Shown here one piece after another: positions 1 through 7,268 of a stretch of 64,000 nucleotides of DNA. The notes beneath the pieces were generated by a model, which saw only the letters and a program-made list of their open reading frames with translations, had not been told where the DNA came from and did no database searches. Source of the DNA: Acidobacteriota bacterium (lineage in GTDB: Bacteria > Acidobacteriota > Aminicenantia > Aminicenantales > Saccharicenantaceae); contig JAKQUO010000061.1 in NCBI GenBank assembly GCA_029569255.1, forward strand, positions 1 through 64,000. Reading direction: 5' to 3'. Numbering within the stretch: position 1 is the stretch's first letter; every line of letters begins with the position of its first letter. Position numbers and translations under genes: made by a program.

Positions 1-68
1 TTCGGTATCCATACCAGGTGTACCTTCAGGTCATGCTTCGTGTGCGCTCCCACCTGGTAGCGTCGCAT
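1..68 (-). CDS. tnpA: IS200/IS605-family transposase TnpA, N-terminal fragment (runs off the window)
   Basis: Reading the minus strand from the ATG at 68-66 gives 22 codons before the window edge: MRRYQVGAHTKHDLKVHLVW, then IP. The pattern GAHTK-x-DLK-x-H-x-VW-x-PK is the conserved start of the Y1 (HUH) tyrosine transposase of the IS200/IS605 family, which moves single-stranded DNA. The HUH motif and catalytic Tyr would lie beyond the edge, so activity cannot be judged. An AAGGA ribosome-binding site lies upstream near 86-90. The imperfect hairpin at 91-112 just upstream fits the subterminal left-end structure of this family. The gene is too short for ORF callers here. Alternative: a decayed remnant of the same element. 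Confidence 0.82.
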   Translation of the reverse strand, partial: MRRYQVGAHTKHDLKVHLVWIP

Positions 69-87
69 GCGATCACATTACACTATC

Positions 88-137
88 CTTCCCTTCGCCT
101 TCAAGGCGAGGGATTTCAACCATCCCCGAGGGGGACA
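88..137 (-). mobile_element. Left end of an IS200/IS605-like element (subterminal hairpin)
   Basis: Positions 91-112 form an imperfect hairpin: CCCT and CGCC pair with GGCG and AGGG, leaving one unpaired base at 95. A bulged stem of this kind is what TnpA recognises at the ends of IS200/IS605 elements. A second small hairpin (TCCCC/GGGGA) lies at 123-135. The end lies next to the priA stop codon (138-140), so the element seems to have inserted immediately downstream of priA. The exact cleavage tetranucleotide cannot be fixed from one end. Confidence 0.6.
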
Positions 138-2330
138 TTAAAAAATTAAAGGTTTGACCCCATCAAAAGGCGAATAAGAAAAGGTCACCGTCTTTCTGAG
201 GGGGATTTTCGGCAGCGACGCGTCCAGCGCTCGGTCGATCGCCGCCCGTTCGGCGGCCTTGAGGACGAACTGGACCCGGGAGAGGTCCTTGATCCTGGCC
301 ACGGGGGCGAAGGCCGGCCCGAGCACTTCGAGCTCCGGGCCGGCCCCTTGAAGCAGCGCCCTCAGCTCCCGCGACCGCCGGCCCAGGGCCCGGACGTCGC
401 GGCCCTGGAGGACCACCTCGGCCAGATGGGCGAAGGGCGGATAGCCCATGACCCGGCGGAAGGCGGCCTCCCCCTCGTAGAAGGCCCGGAAGTCGCCGGC
501 CGCGGCCGCGGCGATCGAGAAGTGCGCCGGCGCCGCCGTCTGGATGACGGCCTCCGCGCCGCTCTCGTCGCTGCGGACGTCGAGCAGCGCCGAGACCGTC
601 TCGAACGTCTTCTGGCCGGCCCGGTAGTCCGAGAATCCCAGGATGGCCTCGGGGCGCAGCACGGCCACGAGGCCGGCCTTCGGGGCGTCCGGCTGATGGA
701 CGAGGAGCCGCGTCGCGACGAGCAGGGGCACGCGGCCGCGGCCGAACTCGGCCAGGAGTTTCCGCCGCGACTCCGGGTCGCCGGCCGCGTCGGCGTCGAA
801 GCGGCCGGTCCGGACGCCCGGGAAGAGGCGGCCGAGCTCCTCCTCGACCGCCTGGGTCCCGGCCCCTCGCCGGACGGCGATCCCGCCGCCGCAAGCCGCG
901 CAGGCCCGGGAGACCTCCACCGCCTCGTTACAGTAGTGGCAGACCAGCCGGCCCTCGGCCTTGTGATAGACCAGGGCGATGTCGCATCGGGGACAGCGGG
1001 GAACGGTCCCGCACCCGGCGCAGGCGACCTGGGCGGCGTAGCCGCGGCGGTTGGTGAAGAGGATGGCCGACCCGCCCCGGGCCAGGTTGGCCCGGAGACG
1101 GCGCCCGAGCTCGGCCGAGACGAGGGGGACGTCGCGGGCGTGCTCGACGACCGTGACCCCGTCCCGCGGCGGCCCGCTCCCCAGGTCGATCAGGGCCCCG
1201 GCCCGCGCCGCCTCGGCGAAGGCCTCGACGGTCGGCCGCGACGACGTCAGGACGGCCACGGCCCCCTCGGAGCGGGCCCGGAGCACGGCGCCGCGCCGGG
1301 CGTCGTACCCGGGGCTTTCGGCCTGGACGTAGGAGTCGTCCTGCTCCCCGTCGACGACGACGAGGCGCAGCGGGCCCGTCTCGGCGAAGAGGGCCGAGCG
1401 CGTCCCGGCCACGAGCCCGGCCCGGCCGCTCCGAAGCGCGCGCCAGGCGTCCTCCTTCTGCTTCTCGGTCATCCGGCCGTGGAAGACGACGGCCGCCCGG
1501 CCGTAGGCCTCCTTGAACTCGGCCGCCAGCCCGGCCGTCGGCGCGACCTCGGGAAAAAGCCAGAGGACGCGCCCTCCGGCTCCGACGGCCTGCCGGACGA
1601 GCGTCCGGACGGCCGCCCGGCGGGGCTCCTCCGGGCCGACGAGCAGGAAAGCGCCGCCCCGCCCCCCGGCCAGGGCCGCTTCGACGGGCGCGAGGGGCCC
1701 CGCCTCTCGGGCGGCCTCGGGAAAGGCCAGGCCGAGTTGGACGGGCCGGCCGGCGGCGTCCGGCCCTCCCCCCCCCCGCGGCGCCGGGGCCGGAGCCGCG
1801 GTCACCCGGACGAGCCCCTTCTTCTCCATCCGGCCGAGAAGGCCGGAGACGTCCTTGCCGCCCGTCTTCCGCCGCAGGAAAACGGGGCTCCGGCCCTTGG
1901 GCGCCTCGGCCAGGAGGGCGGCCACGGCCCTTTCCCGCGGGCCCAGCCCCTTGGCCTCGAGCCTCTCCCGGCCGAGGCCGGTCAGGACGGCGGACGTCTT
2001 CGTCCGCAGCGTCAAAGAAGGCGGCAGGGAGGCCTGGAGGAGCTCGCCCCAGGAGCAGTGGAACTCGGCCGCGAGGCGCCGGGTGAACTCGAGGAAGCGC
2101 TCCTCCCGGAAGGGCCGGTCGTCGAGGACCTCGAGGAGCGGCTTGACCTTGATCGAGGCCCCCGGCGGCTCGGCCGTCACCTCGACGATGAAGCCCTTCT
2201 CGCGCCGCGGGCCGAGGGGCGCGAGGACCCGGGCACCCGGCCTGGCCTTGTCCCGTGAGGCCTCGGGGACGGCGTAGGTGAAGACCTGGTCGAGCGGCAG
2301 GGGAAAGACGACCTGGGCAAAGAGGGTCAT
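138..2330 (-). CDS. priA: Primosomal protein PriA, ATPase motifs degenerate
   Basis: PriA reloads the replicative helicase at stalled forks. The N-terminal DNA-binding domain, the helicase-like core and the zinc-binding segment with paired cysteines (CAGC, CPRC, CHYC, CAAC) are recognisable, and GTRSALF, a PriA core motif, is present. However, the Walker A position reads LLVGPEEPRRAAV rather than GxTGSGKT, and the DEEH box reads DGEQ, so ATP hydrolysis is probably lost, as known for actinobacterial PriA-like proteins. I start at the ATG at 2330 (MTLFAQVVFPL), which overlaps the upstream udg stop as ATGA; the longer open frame upstream is a shadow of udg. Length is 730 aa. It is the last gene of the operon and ends where the IS element begins. 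Confidence 0.9.
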   Translation of the reverse strand: MTLFAQVVFPLPLDQVFTYAVPEASRDKARPGARVLAPLGPRREKGFIVEVTAEPPGASIKVKPLLEVLDDRPFREERFLEFTRRLAAEFHCSWGELLQASLPPSLTLRTKTSAVLTGLGRERLEAKGLGPRERAVAALLAEAPKGRSPVFLRRKTGGKDVSGLLGRMEKKGLVRVTAAPAPAPRGGGGPDAAGRPVQLGLAFPEAAREAGPLAPVEAALAGGRGGAFLLVGPEEPRRAAVRTLVRQAVGAGGRVLWLFPEVAPTAGLAAEFKEAYGRAAVVFHGRMTEKQKEDAWRALRSGRAGLVAGTRSALFAETGPLRLVVVDGEQDDSYVQAESPGYDARRGAVLRARSEGAVAVLTSSRPTVEAFAEAARAGALIDLGSGPPRDGVTVVEHARDVPLVSAELGRRLRANLARGGSAILFTNRRGYAAQVACAGCGTVPRCPRCDIALVYHKAEGRLVCHYCNEAVEVSRACAACGGGIAVRRGAGTQAVEEELGRLFPGVRTGRFDADAAGDPESRRKLLAEFGRGRVPLLVATRLLVHQPDAPKAGLVAVLRPEAILGFSDYRAGQKTFETVSALLDVRSDESGAEAVIQTAAPAHFSIAAAAAGDFRAFYEGEAAFRRVMGYPPFAHLAEVVLQGRDVRALGRRSRELRALLQGAGPELEVLGPAFAPVARIKDLSRVQFVLKAAERAAIDRALDASLPKIPLRKTVTFSYSPFDGVKPLIF

Positions 2331-3004
2331 TTTCTGCCGAGCAGGGCCATGACCTGTTTCATGTCCTCCCAGACCATGCGCTTGAGCGCCCGGTCGCCCT
2401 CGTTCCGGATGAGGTAGGAGGGATGGAAGGTGGGCATGACCGGGATGCCGCGGTAGTCGCCGAAGCGGCCCCGGCGCTCCCCCATCCCGCCGCGCCCGGG
2501 GACGAAGCGGTCGGCCGCCGTCTTTCCCAGCGTGACGATGACCCTGGGCCGGATGAGCTCGATCTGCCGCTCGAGATAGGGCGCGCAGGCCTCGATCTCC
2601 TCGCGGAAGGGTTCGCGGTTGTCCGGCGGCCGGCACTTGACCACGTTGGTGATGAAGACCTCGTCCTCGCGGAAGGTCATGGCCGCGACGATCTTGCGCA
2701 GGAGCTGTCCGGCCCGCCCGACGAACGGACGGCCCTGGAGGTCCTCGTCCCGGCCGGGGGCCTCGCCGACGAACATCAGCTCGGCCGAGCGGTCGCCCTC
2801 GCCGGGCACGGCCTTGGTCCGGAGCGTGTGGAGGGCGCAGAGCTTGCAGTCACGGACCTGGGCGTCCATGCCCTCGAGGGCCTTCCGTCTGGCCGCTTCA
2901 AGGCCGTCTTCGGGCCGGCGCAGCACGAACCCGCCGCCGGCCTCGGCCAGGAAATCGACCTGGTTCCGGAGCTCTTCCCAGACGTCAGCGGCGCTTCTTT
3001 TCAA
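2327..3004 (-). CDS. Family 4 uracil-DNA glycosylase
   Basis: Excises uracil from DNA in base-excision repair. Four cysteines at residues 53, 56, 124 and 140 match the 4Fe-4S ligands of family 4 enzymes. The GEAPG motif (80-84), N120 and the HPSYL motif (194-198) are the catalytic signatures. At 225 aa it is of normal length. The start is a TTG at 3004 inside the end of coaBC (20-bp overlap), with a GAGG box six bases upstream; the stop overlaps the priA start. An unconserved helix of about 45 residues precedes the Fe-S region, which resembles the phage-type SPO1 polymerase-associated group. Confidence 0.92.
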   Translation of the reverse strand: MKRSAADVWEELRNQVDFLAEAGGGFVLRRPEDGLEAARRKALEGMDAQVRDCKLCALHTLRTKAVPGEGDRSAELMFVGEAPGRDEDLQGRPFVGRAGQLLRKIVAAMTFREDEVFITNVVKCRPPDNREPFREEIEACAPYLERQIELIRPRVIVTLGKTAADRFVPGRGGMGERRGRFGDYRGIPVMPTFHPSYLIRNEGDRALKRMVWEDMKQVMALLGRK

Positions 3005-4184
3005 GCTCGGCCTCGATGCGGTCGAAGATGACGCGGCTCGCCTCCCGCTTGCTCAGGGTCCCCGTTTCCTGGAGGGGCCCTGTCCGGGCGACGATGCGGA
3101 CGGCGGTGTCGTCGGTCCCGAAGCCCAGGCCCTCCCCGACCGCGTTGGCGACCACGATGTCGGCGTTCTTGGCGGCGAGCTTCTCGCGGGCGTGGGCCAG
3201 GACGGCGTGGGTCTCGGCGGCGAACCCGACCACGAGCTGGCCGGGCTTTTTCGCCCGGCCGAGGCGGGCCAGGATGTCGGGCGTCCTCTCGACCGCGAGC
3301 GACGGCCCGATCTCGGCCTTGGCCGCCTTGCGCCCCCGCGTCTCCTTGAACCGGAAGTCGGAGACGGCGGCGGCCATGACCACGACGTCGGCCTTGGGGA
3401 AGGCTTCGAGGCAGGCCTTCTCCATCTCGGCCGCCGTCCGGACGCGCACGGTCAGGGCCCCGGCCGGGGGCACGAGCCCGGTCGGCCCGGAGACGAGGAC
3501 GGTCGCGGCGCCGCGGGCCACGGCCTCGCGGGCCAGCTCGTAGCCCATCTTCCCCGTCGACGGGTTGGACAGGAACCGGACCGGGTCGAGAGGCTCGCGG
3601 GTCGGGCCGGCCGTGACCAGCACGGTCTTCCCTTTCAGGCTCTCCGAGCGGCCGACGATCCTGAGGCCTTCCCGGACGATGGCCTCGGGGTCGGCCAGGC
3701 GCCCCCAGCCCTCGTCGCCGCAGGCGAGGTAGCCCTTCTCCGGCTCGACGAACTCGACGCCGAGGGCCTTGAGGCGGGCGATGTTGGCCCGGGTCCGCGG
3801 ATGGAGGAACATGGCCTCGTTCATGGCCGCCGCGACGAGGACGGGCGCCCGCGTCGCCAGGAAGAGCGTCGTCAGGAAATCGTCGGCGACGCCGCCGGCG
3901 AACTTGCCGATGACGTTGGCCGTGGCCGGGGCGACGCAGAGGAGCGCGATCTCCTTGGCCAGCGAGATGTGCTCGATCCGCCGCGTCTCGGGCTCGGCGA
4001 AGAGGTCGACGATCGTCCGCGTCCCGGCCAGGCTGCTGAAGAGCAGGGGCGAGATGAGCTTGGCCGCGTTCGGGGTCATCACGACGCGGACCCCGAGGCC
4101 GGCCTTCTGGAAGCCGCGCACGACCTCGCAGGCCTTGTAGAGGCCGATCGAGGAGGAGACGCCGAGGGCGACGGTCTTGTTCAC
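2985..4184 (-). CDS. coaBC: Bifunctional phosphopantothenoylcysteine decarboxylase / phosphopantothenate-cysteine ligase
   Basis: Carries out two consecutive steps of coenzyme A synthesis. The N-terminal flavin-dependent decarboxylase domain (CoaC, about residues 1-185) has the ACGDEGWGRL substrate-binding clamp with its active-site Cys. The C-terminal ligase domain (CoaB) has VTAGPTREPLDPVR and SNPSTGKMG. At 399 aa it is of standard length. The start is a GTG at 4184 overlapping the gmk stop as GTGA, so the two are probably translationally coupled. The order gmk-coaBC is widespread; rpoZ, often found between them, is absent here. Confidence 0.95.
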   Translation of the reverse strand: MNKTVALGVSSSIGLYKACEVVRGFQKAGLGVRVVMTPNAAKLISPLLFSSLAGTRTIVDLFAEPETRRIEHISLAKEIALLCVAPATANVIGKFAGGVADDFLTTLFLATRAPVLVAAAMNEAMFLHPRTRANIARLKALGVEFVEPEKGYLACGDEGWGRLADPEAIVREGLRIVGRSESLKGKTVLVTAGPTREPLDPVRFLSNPSTGKMGYELAREAVARGAATVLVSGPTGLVPPAGALTVRVRTAAEMEKACLEAFPKADVVVMAAAVSDFRFKETRGRKAAKAEIGPSLAVERTPDILARLGRAKKPGQLVVGFAAETHAVLAHAREKLAAKNADIVVANAVGEGLGFGTDDTAVRIVARTGPLQETGTLSKREASRVIFDRIEAELEKKRR

Positions 4185-4789
4185 GGCCTGCCTTTCTCGA
4201 AGCTCTTGAGGATGGGCCTGACGGCCGCGGCCATCTCGGCGGGGCGGCGGCGCGAGGCGACGATGACCGCCTCGAGGTCGGCCGCGGCCCGGCCGAGGTC
4301 GTCGTTGACGACGATGAAATCGAACTCCTTCCAGGCCCGGACCTCGCCCCGGGCGTTCCGCAGGCGCCGCTCGACCGCCTCGGGGCTGTCCTCGCGCCGT
4401 CCGGCCAGCCGGCGCCTGAGCTCGGGCGCGACGGGCGGCATGATGAAGATGTGGACGGCCTCCGGGGCCCGGCGGCGGACCTGGCGGGCGCCCTGGACGT
4501 CGATGTCGAGGATGAGGTCGCCGCGGCGGGCCTTCTTCCGGACCTCGGCCAGCGACGTGCCGTAGAGGAAGCCGTGGACCGAGGCGTGCTCGAGGAAGCG
4601 CCCCTCGCGGGCCATGCGCTTGAAGACCGGCTCGGCGACGAAGTGATAATCGACGCCGTCCTTCTCCGACGGGCGCGGCGGCCGTGTCGTGTGGGACACG
4701 GAGAAGCCGAGGTCGCCGAGGGACCGGCGGACCTTCCCGATGAGCGTCGTCTTGCCGCAGCCGGAAGGGCCCGTGATGACGAAGAGCAT
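4181..4789 (-). CDS. gmk: Guanylate kinase
   Basis: Phosphorylates GMP to GDP. The P-loop GPSGCGKTT lies at residues 7-15, followed by the GMP-binding segment (SHTTRPPRPSEKDGVDYHF) and the lid region. At 202 aa it is typical. The start at 4789 has a strong purine-rich GGGAGGGGG box upstream. It lies 10 bp after yicC and overlaps coaBC by 4 bp. Confidence 0.96.
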   Translation of the reverse strand: MLFVITGPSGCGKTTLIGKVRRSLGDLGFSVSHTTRPPRPSEKDGVDYHFVAEPVFKRMAREGRFLEHASVHGFLYGTSLAEVRKKARRGDLILDIDVQGARQVRRRAPEAVHIFIMPPVAPELRRRLAGRREDSPEAVERRLRNARGEVRAWKEFDFIVVNDDLGRAAADLEAVIVASRRRPAEMAAAVRPILKSFEKGRP

Positions 4790-4799
4790 CTCCCCCTCC

Positions 4800-5678
4800 C
4801 TACTCCACGTTCTGGACGTGCTGGCGCATGCTCTCCAGCTCGTTCTTGATGGCCAGGCTCTCCCGGGTGATGCGGACGTCCTGGGACTTCGAGGCCAGGG
4901 TGTTGGCCTCGCGGTTGAGCTCCTGGGCCAGGAAGTCGAGCTGCCGGCCGACAGGCTCGCCGAGCTTCGGCGACAGGAGCGCCTCGAACGAGTCGAGGTG
5001 GGTCTTGAGCCGGCCGATCTCCTCGGCCAGGTCGTAGCGTTGGGCCAGGAACGAGGCCTCCTCGGCCAGCTTGGCTTCGGCGACGGGCGTCCCGCCGTTG
5101 AGCTCCAGGAGCCGCTTCCTGATCTTGGCCTTGAGCAGGCCCGGCTGGCGTCTGGACCGGGCCTCGGCCCGGGCGACCGCGCGCCGCACCGCGGCGAGAT
5201 GGGCCCGGAGCTGGCGGGCGGTCTCGCGGCCTTCCCGGCGCCGGAGGGCCACGACGTCGTCGAGGGTCCGCTCGAAGCACCGCTCGAGGAAGGCCGCGTC
5301 CTTCGGGCCGAGGGCCCGGCGGCCGGCCTCGACGAGCTGGGGGACCCGGAGCAGGCTGTCGAGGGAGACCTCGAGCCGCCGCCCGGTCCGGCGGGAGACG
5401 CGGTCGAGCGTGGTCAGGATCTTCTCGAGGAGGCCTTCGTTGACGGTGAAGTCCCAGCCCTCCGGACTGAGCGAGACGAGGTCGAGATAGACTTCCACCC
5501 GGCCGCGGCGGACCCTCTTTTGGCAGGCCGACCGCAGGCGGCTTTCGGCCCCGCCGATCGGCGCGCCCTTGTAGGACCAGTCGAAGAAGCGGTGGTTCAA
5601 GGTCTTGACGCTGACCTTGACCCTCAGGGCGGGCGACGAGAAGCTCCGCTCGGCGAACCCGGTCATGCCCAGGATCAT
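4800..5678 (-). CDS. yicC: YicC-family endoribonuclease
   Basis: The N-terminal MTGFAERSF segment and the C-terminal region ending in NTLASKSQDVRIT and NELESMRQHVQNVE are hallmarks of the YicC/YloC family, which in enterics act as endoribonucleases on small RNAs. At 292 aa it is of normal size. An AGGAG site lies seven bases before the ATG at 5678. The location directly upstream of gmk is the conserved family context. The acidic C-terminal ExxR motif is retained. Confidence 0.92.
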   Translation of the reverse strand: MILGMTGFAERSFSSPALRVKVSVKTLNHRFFDWSYKGAPIGGAESRLRSACQKRVRRGRVEVYLDLVSLSPEGWDFTVNEGLLEKILTTLDRVSRRTGRRLEVSLDSLLRVPQLVEAGRRALGPKDAAFLERCFERTLDDVVALRRREGRETARQLRAHLAAVRRAVARAEARSRRQPGLLKAKIRKRLLELNGGTPVAEAKLAEEASFLAQRYDLAEEIGRLKTHLDSFEALLSPKLGEPVGRQLDFLAQELNREANTLASKSQDVRITRESLAIKNELESMRQHVQNVE

Positions 5679-5691
5679 GGCCCGGCTCCTC

Positions 5692-6720
5692 TCAGGCCCT
5701 CCCGACGAGGGCCCGGGCGATGCCGTAGGCGTTGAGGGCCGAACCGACGGTCAGGTTGTCGGCGACGGCCCAGAGCCAGAAGCTCCCCGGCGCCCCGGGG
5801 TCCTTCTGGATGTCGCCGAGATGGATGCGGTCCTGGCCGGCGACGGCCGTCGGCGAGACGGGCTTTTCGTCGCCGGGGGCCTGCAGCCGGAAGCGACCGT
5901 CGGCCTGGAAACGGTCCTTGAGCGCGGCGGCCGAGGCCGCGCGGCCGAGCTCGACATGGGTCATGATCGAGTAGGTGTGGAAGACGGGCGCCAGGATGAC
6001 CGAAACGGCGAGCGCCGGGGACCCAGGCCCGAGGACGCGCCGGACCTCGGCGGCGATCCGGCTCCCGGGACGGCCGGCCCCCTTCGCCCCGGACCGCTCC
6101 GGACGGGCCAGCAGGTTGAAGGCCAGGGAGGCGGGGAAGACGCGGGCGCAGGCCGAGCCGCTGCCGAGCAGGGCGGTGCTCTGCTCGGCCAGCTCCCGGA
6201 TGCCCTCCTCGGCGTAGGCCGAGGCCGGCTCGAGGACGACGGCGACGGCCCGGGCCAGGCCGAAGCCGTCCCGGAGGGCCGAGAGGACATGGGCCAGGAC
6301 GATGGCCGCCGGGTGGGGGTTGGCGACGAGCGGCGGCCGCGCCGTCCTCAGGCCGGCGTCGTTGATCCCGGCCACGACGAGCGGGACCGCCTCGTCGGCG
6401 TTGAAAGTCCCGGAGAGATCGACGGCCCGGCAGCCCCTCCCGGCCGCCAGGCGGCCGTAGCGGAGGTTGGTCGCGGCGTCCGAGGCCAGGAAGACGAGGT
6501 CGAGGCCCTCCAGGGCGGCCGGCGTCAGGGCGTGAACGACCTTGGCCTCGTCCCGGAACTGGCCGAGCTTGCTGTACTCCTCCTCGACGTCCGGGTCGAA
6601 GAGCTCGAACGAGGCCAGGGGGAACTTCTTGGCCGAGAGGACGCTCAGGATCTCCTTGCCCCGGAGGGTGTCCGGGCCGATGAGCGCGAGGCGGGGCTTC
6701 CGGGGCTTGGTCGGGGCCAT
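5692..6720 (-). CDS. Aspartate-semialdehyde dehydrogenase-like protein lacking the catalytic Cys
   Basis: A Rossmann-fold NAD(P)-binding N-terminus (LALIGPDTLRGKEILSVL) is followed by the Asd/ArgC dimerisation domain, about residues 130-320. Genuine Asd enzymes carry an N-C-S/T active-site motif; the equivalent stretch here reads VANPHPAAIV, with no cysteine, and the nearest cysteines are elsewhere. It therefore resembles the Usg-1 type of inactive Asd paralogue of unknown role. I start at the ATG at 6720 (342 aa), eight bases after the small upstream gene. A moonlighting or regulatory role is possible; a dehydrogenase function should not be assumed. Confidence 0.8.
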   Translation of the reverse strand: MAPTKPRKPRLALIGPDTLRGKEILSVLSAKKFPLASFELFDPDVEEEYSKLGQFRDEAKVVHALTPAALEGLDLVFLASDAATNLRYGRLAAGRGCRAVDLSGTFNADEAVPLVVAGINDAGLRTARPPLVANPHPAAIVLAHVLSALRDGFGLARAVAVVLEPASAYAEEGIRELAEQSTALLGSGSACARVFPASLAFNLLARPERSGAKGAGRPGSRIAAEVRRVLGPGSPALAVSVILAPVFHTYSIMTHVELGRAASAAALKDRFQADGRFRLQAPGDEKPVSPTAVAGQDRIHLGDIQKDPGAPGSFWLWAVADNLTVGSALNAYGIARALVGRA

Positions 6721-6728
6721 CGCCGTCC

Positions 6729-6950
6729 TCAACGCGCCCGGGCGTAGTCCGACATGAGCCGGTACATCCGGTCCTTGAGGGCCAGTTTCTTCTTCTTGAG
6801 CTCCCGTTCCTCGTCCGCTTCGGCGGGGCTGAGGTGGGACTTGCCGCGGATCGCGTCCAGGGCCTTCTCGCAGGCCCGATGGTCCTCGTGGGCCCGGCGG
6901 AATTCGGCGTTCTCCCTGAGGAGCAGCTCCTTGAGTTCCTGTTCGTTCAT
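6729..6950 (-). CDS. Small YdcH/DUF465-like coiled-coil protein
   Basis: A 73-aa, highly charged helical protein starting MNEQELKELLLRENAEFRRA and containing an E-K-A-D-x-R spaced segment with a Lys-rich KKKKLALKDRM stretch, as in the DUF465 (YdcH) family of small proteins of unknown function. The ATG at 6948-6950 has a GGAGGG box upstream. The upstream extension in the same frame is GC-driven and unlikely to be translated. It is the first gene of the minus-strand operon, preceded by the promoter at 6973-7001. Confidence 0.78.
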   Translation of the reverse strand: MNEQELKELLLRENAEFRRAHEDHRACEKALDAIRGKSHLSPAEADEERELKKKKLALKDRMYRLMSDYARAR

Positions 6951-6972
6951 CCCGCGAATCCCTCCAGCGCTC

Positions 6973-7001
6973 AGGATAACATATCGATGGGGCCGAATCA
7001 A
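6973..7001 (-). promoter_or_regulatory. Promoter of the ydcH-like/asd-like/yicC/gmk/coaBC/udg/priA operon
   Basis: On the minus strand a -35 TTGATT (7001-6996) and a -10 TATCCT (6978-6973) are separated by exactly 17 bp, ending about 23 bp before the ATG at 6950. No other comparable pair lies in the seven-gene block downstream. Confidence 0.6.
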
Positions 7002-7007
7002 TTTGCC

Positions 7008-7070
7008 GGGGGGGCGTGAGCCGGGGTGGGAGCCGGGAGTACCGGGGGGACATGAGCATGGGTGGGGGGG
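7008..7070 (+). other. G-run-rich tract, potential G-quadruplex
   Basis: Seven runs of three or more guanines occur within about 60 bases on the plus strand (for example 7008-7014, 7023-7026, 7044-7049, 7064-7070), far more clustered than in nearby sequence. The tract lies between the divergent operon promoter and the tRNA promoter and has no open frame with coding character. Confidence 0.5.
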
Positions 7071-7100
7071 CATGTGCCTCTGGGAGATGTCCCTCTCGAG

Positions 7101-7129
7101 TTGACTTTAGAGGGCCGGGTTTATATACT
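7101..7129 (+). promoter_or_regulatory. Promoter of tRNA-Phe
   Basis: TTGACT at 7101-7106 and TATACT at 7124-7129 are 17 bp apart. The predicted start near 7136 gives a leader of about 27 bases before the mature tRNA end. Confidence 0.72.
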
Positions 7130-7162
7130 GGTGGGGCTTCCGGCGCTCGTTTGGGGCCTAAT

Positions 7163-7235
7163 GGCTAGGTAGCTCAGTCGGTAGAGCGAAGGACTGAAAA
7201 TCCTTGCGTCGGCGGTTCAATTCCGTCCCTAGCCA
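7163..7235 (+). tRNA. tRNA-Phe (anticodon GAA)
   Basis: Cloverleaf read by eye: acceptor arm GGCTAGG (7163-7169) pairs with CCTAGCC (7228-7234), discriminator A at 7235; D-loop AGCTCAGTCGGTAGAG; anticodon stem with loop CTGAAAA, anticodon GAA; T-arm with GGTTCAATTCC. Length is 73 nt without an encoded CCA, so CCA must be added after transcription. A T-rich run (7236-7250) follows and may help termination. Confidence 0.96.
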
Positions 7236-7268
7236 TTTTTTCTTTTTTTCCCGTCCTCTGACCGGTGG

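Noticed and set aside
348-2258. 636-codon plus-strand frame opposite priA
   Set aside because: Antisense shadow; low-complexity product and no ribosome site.
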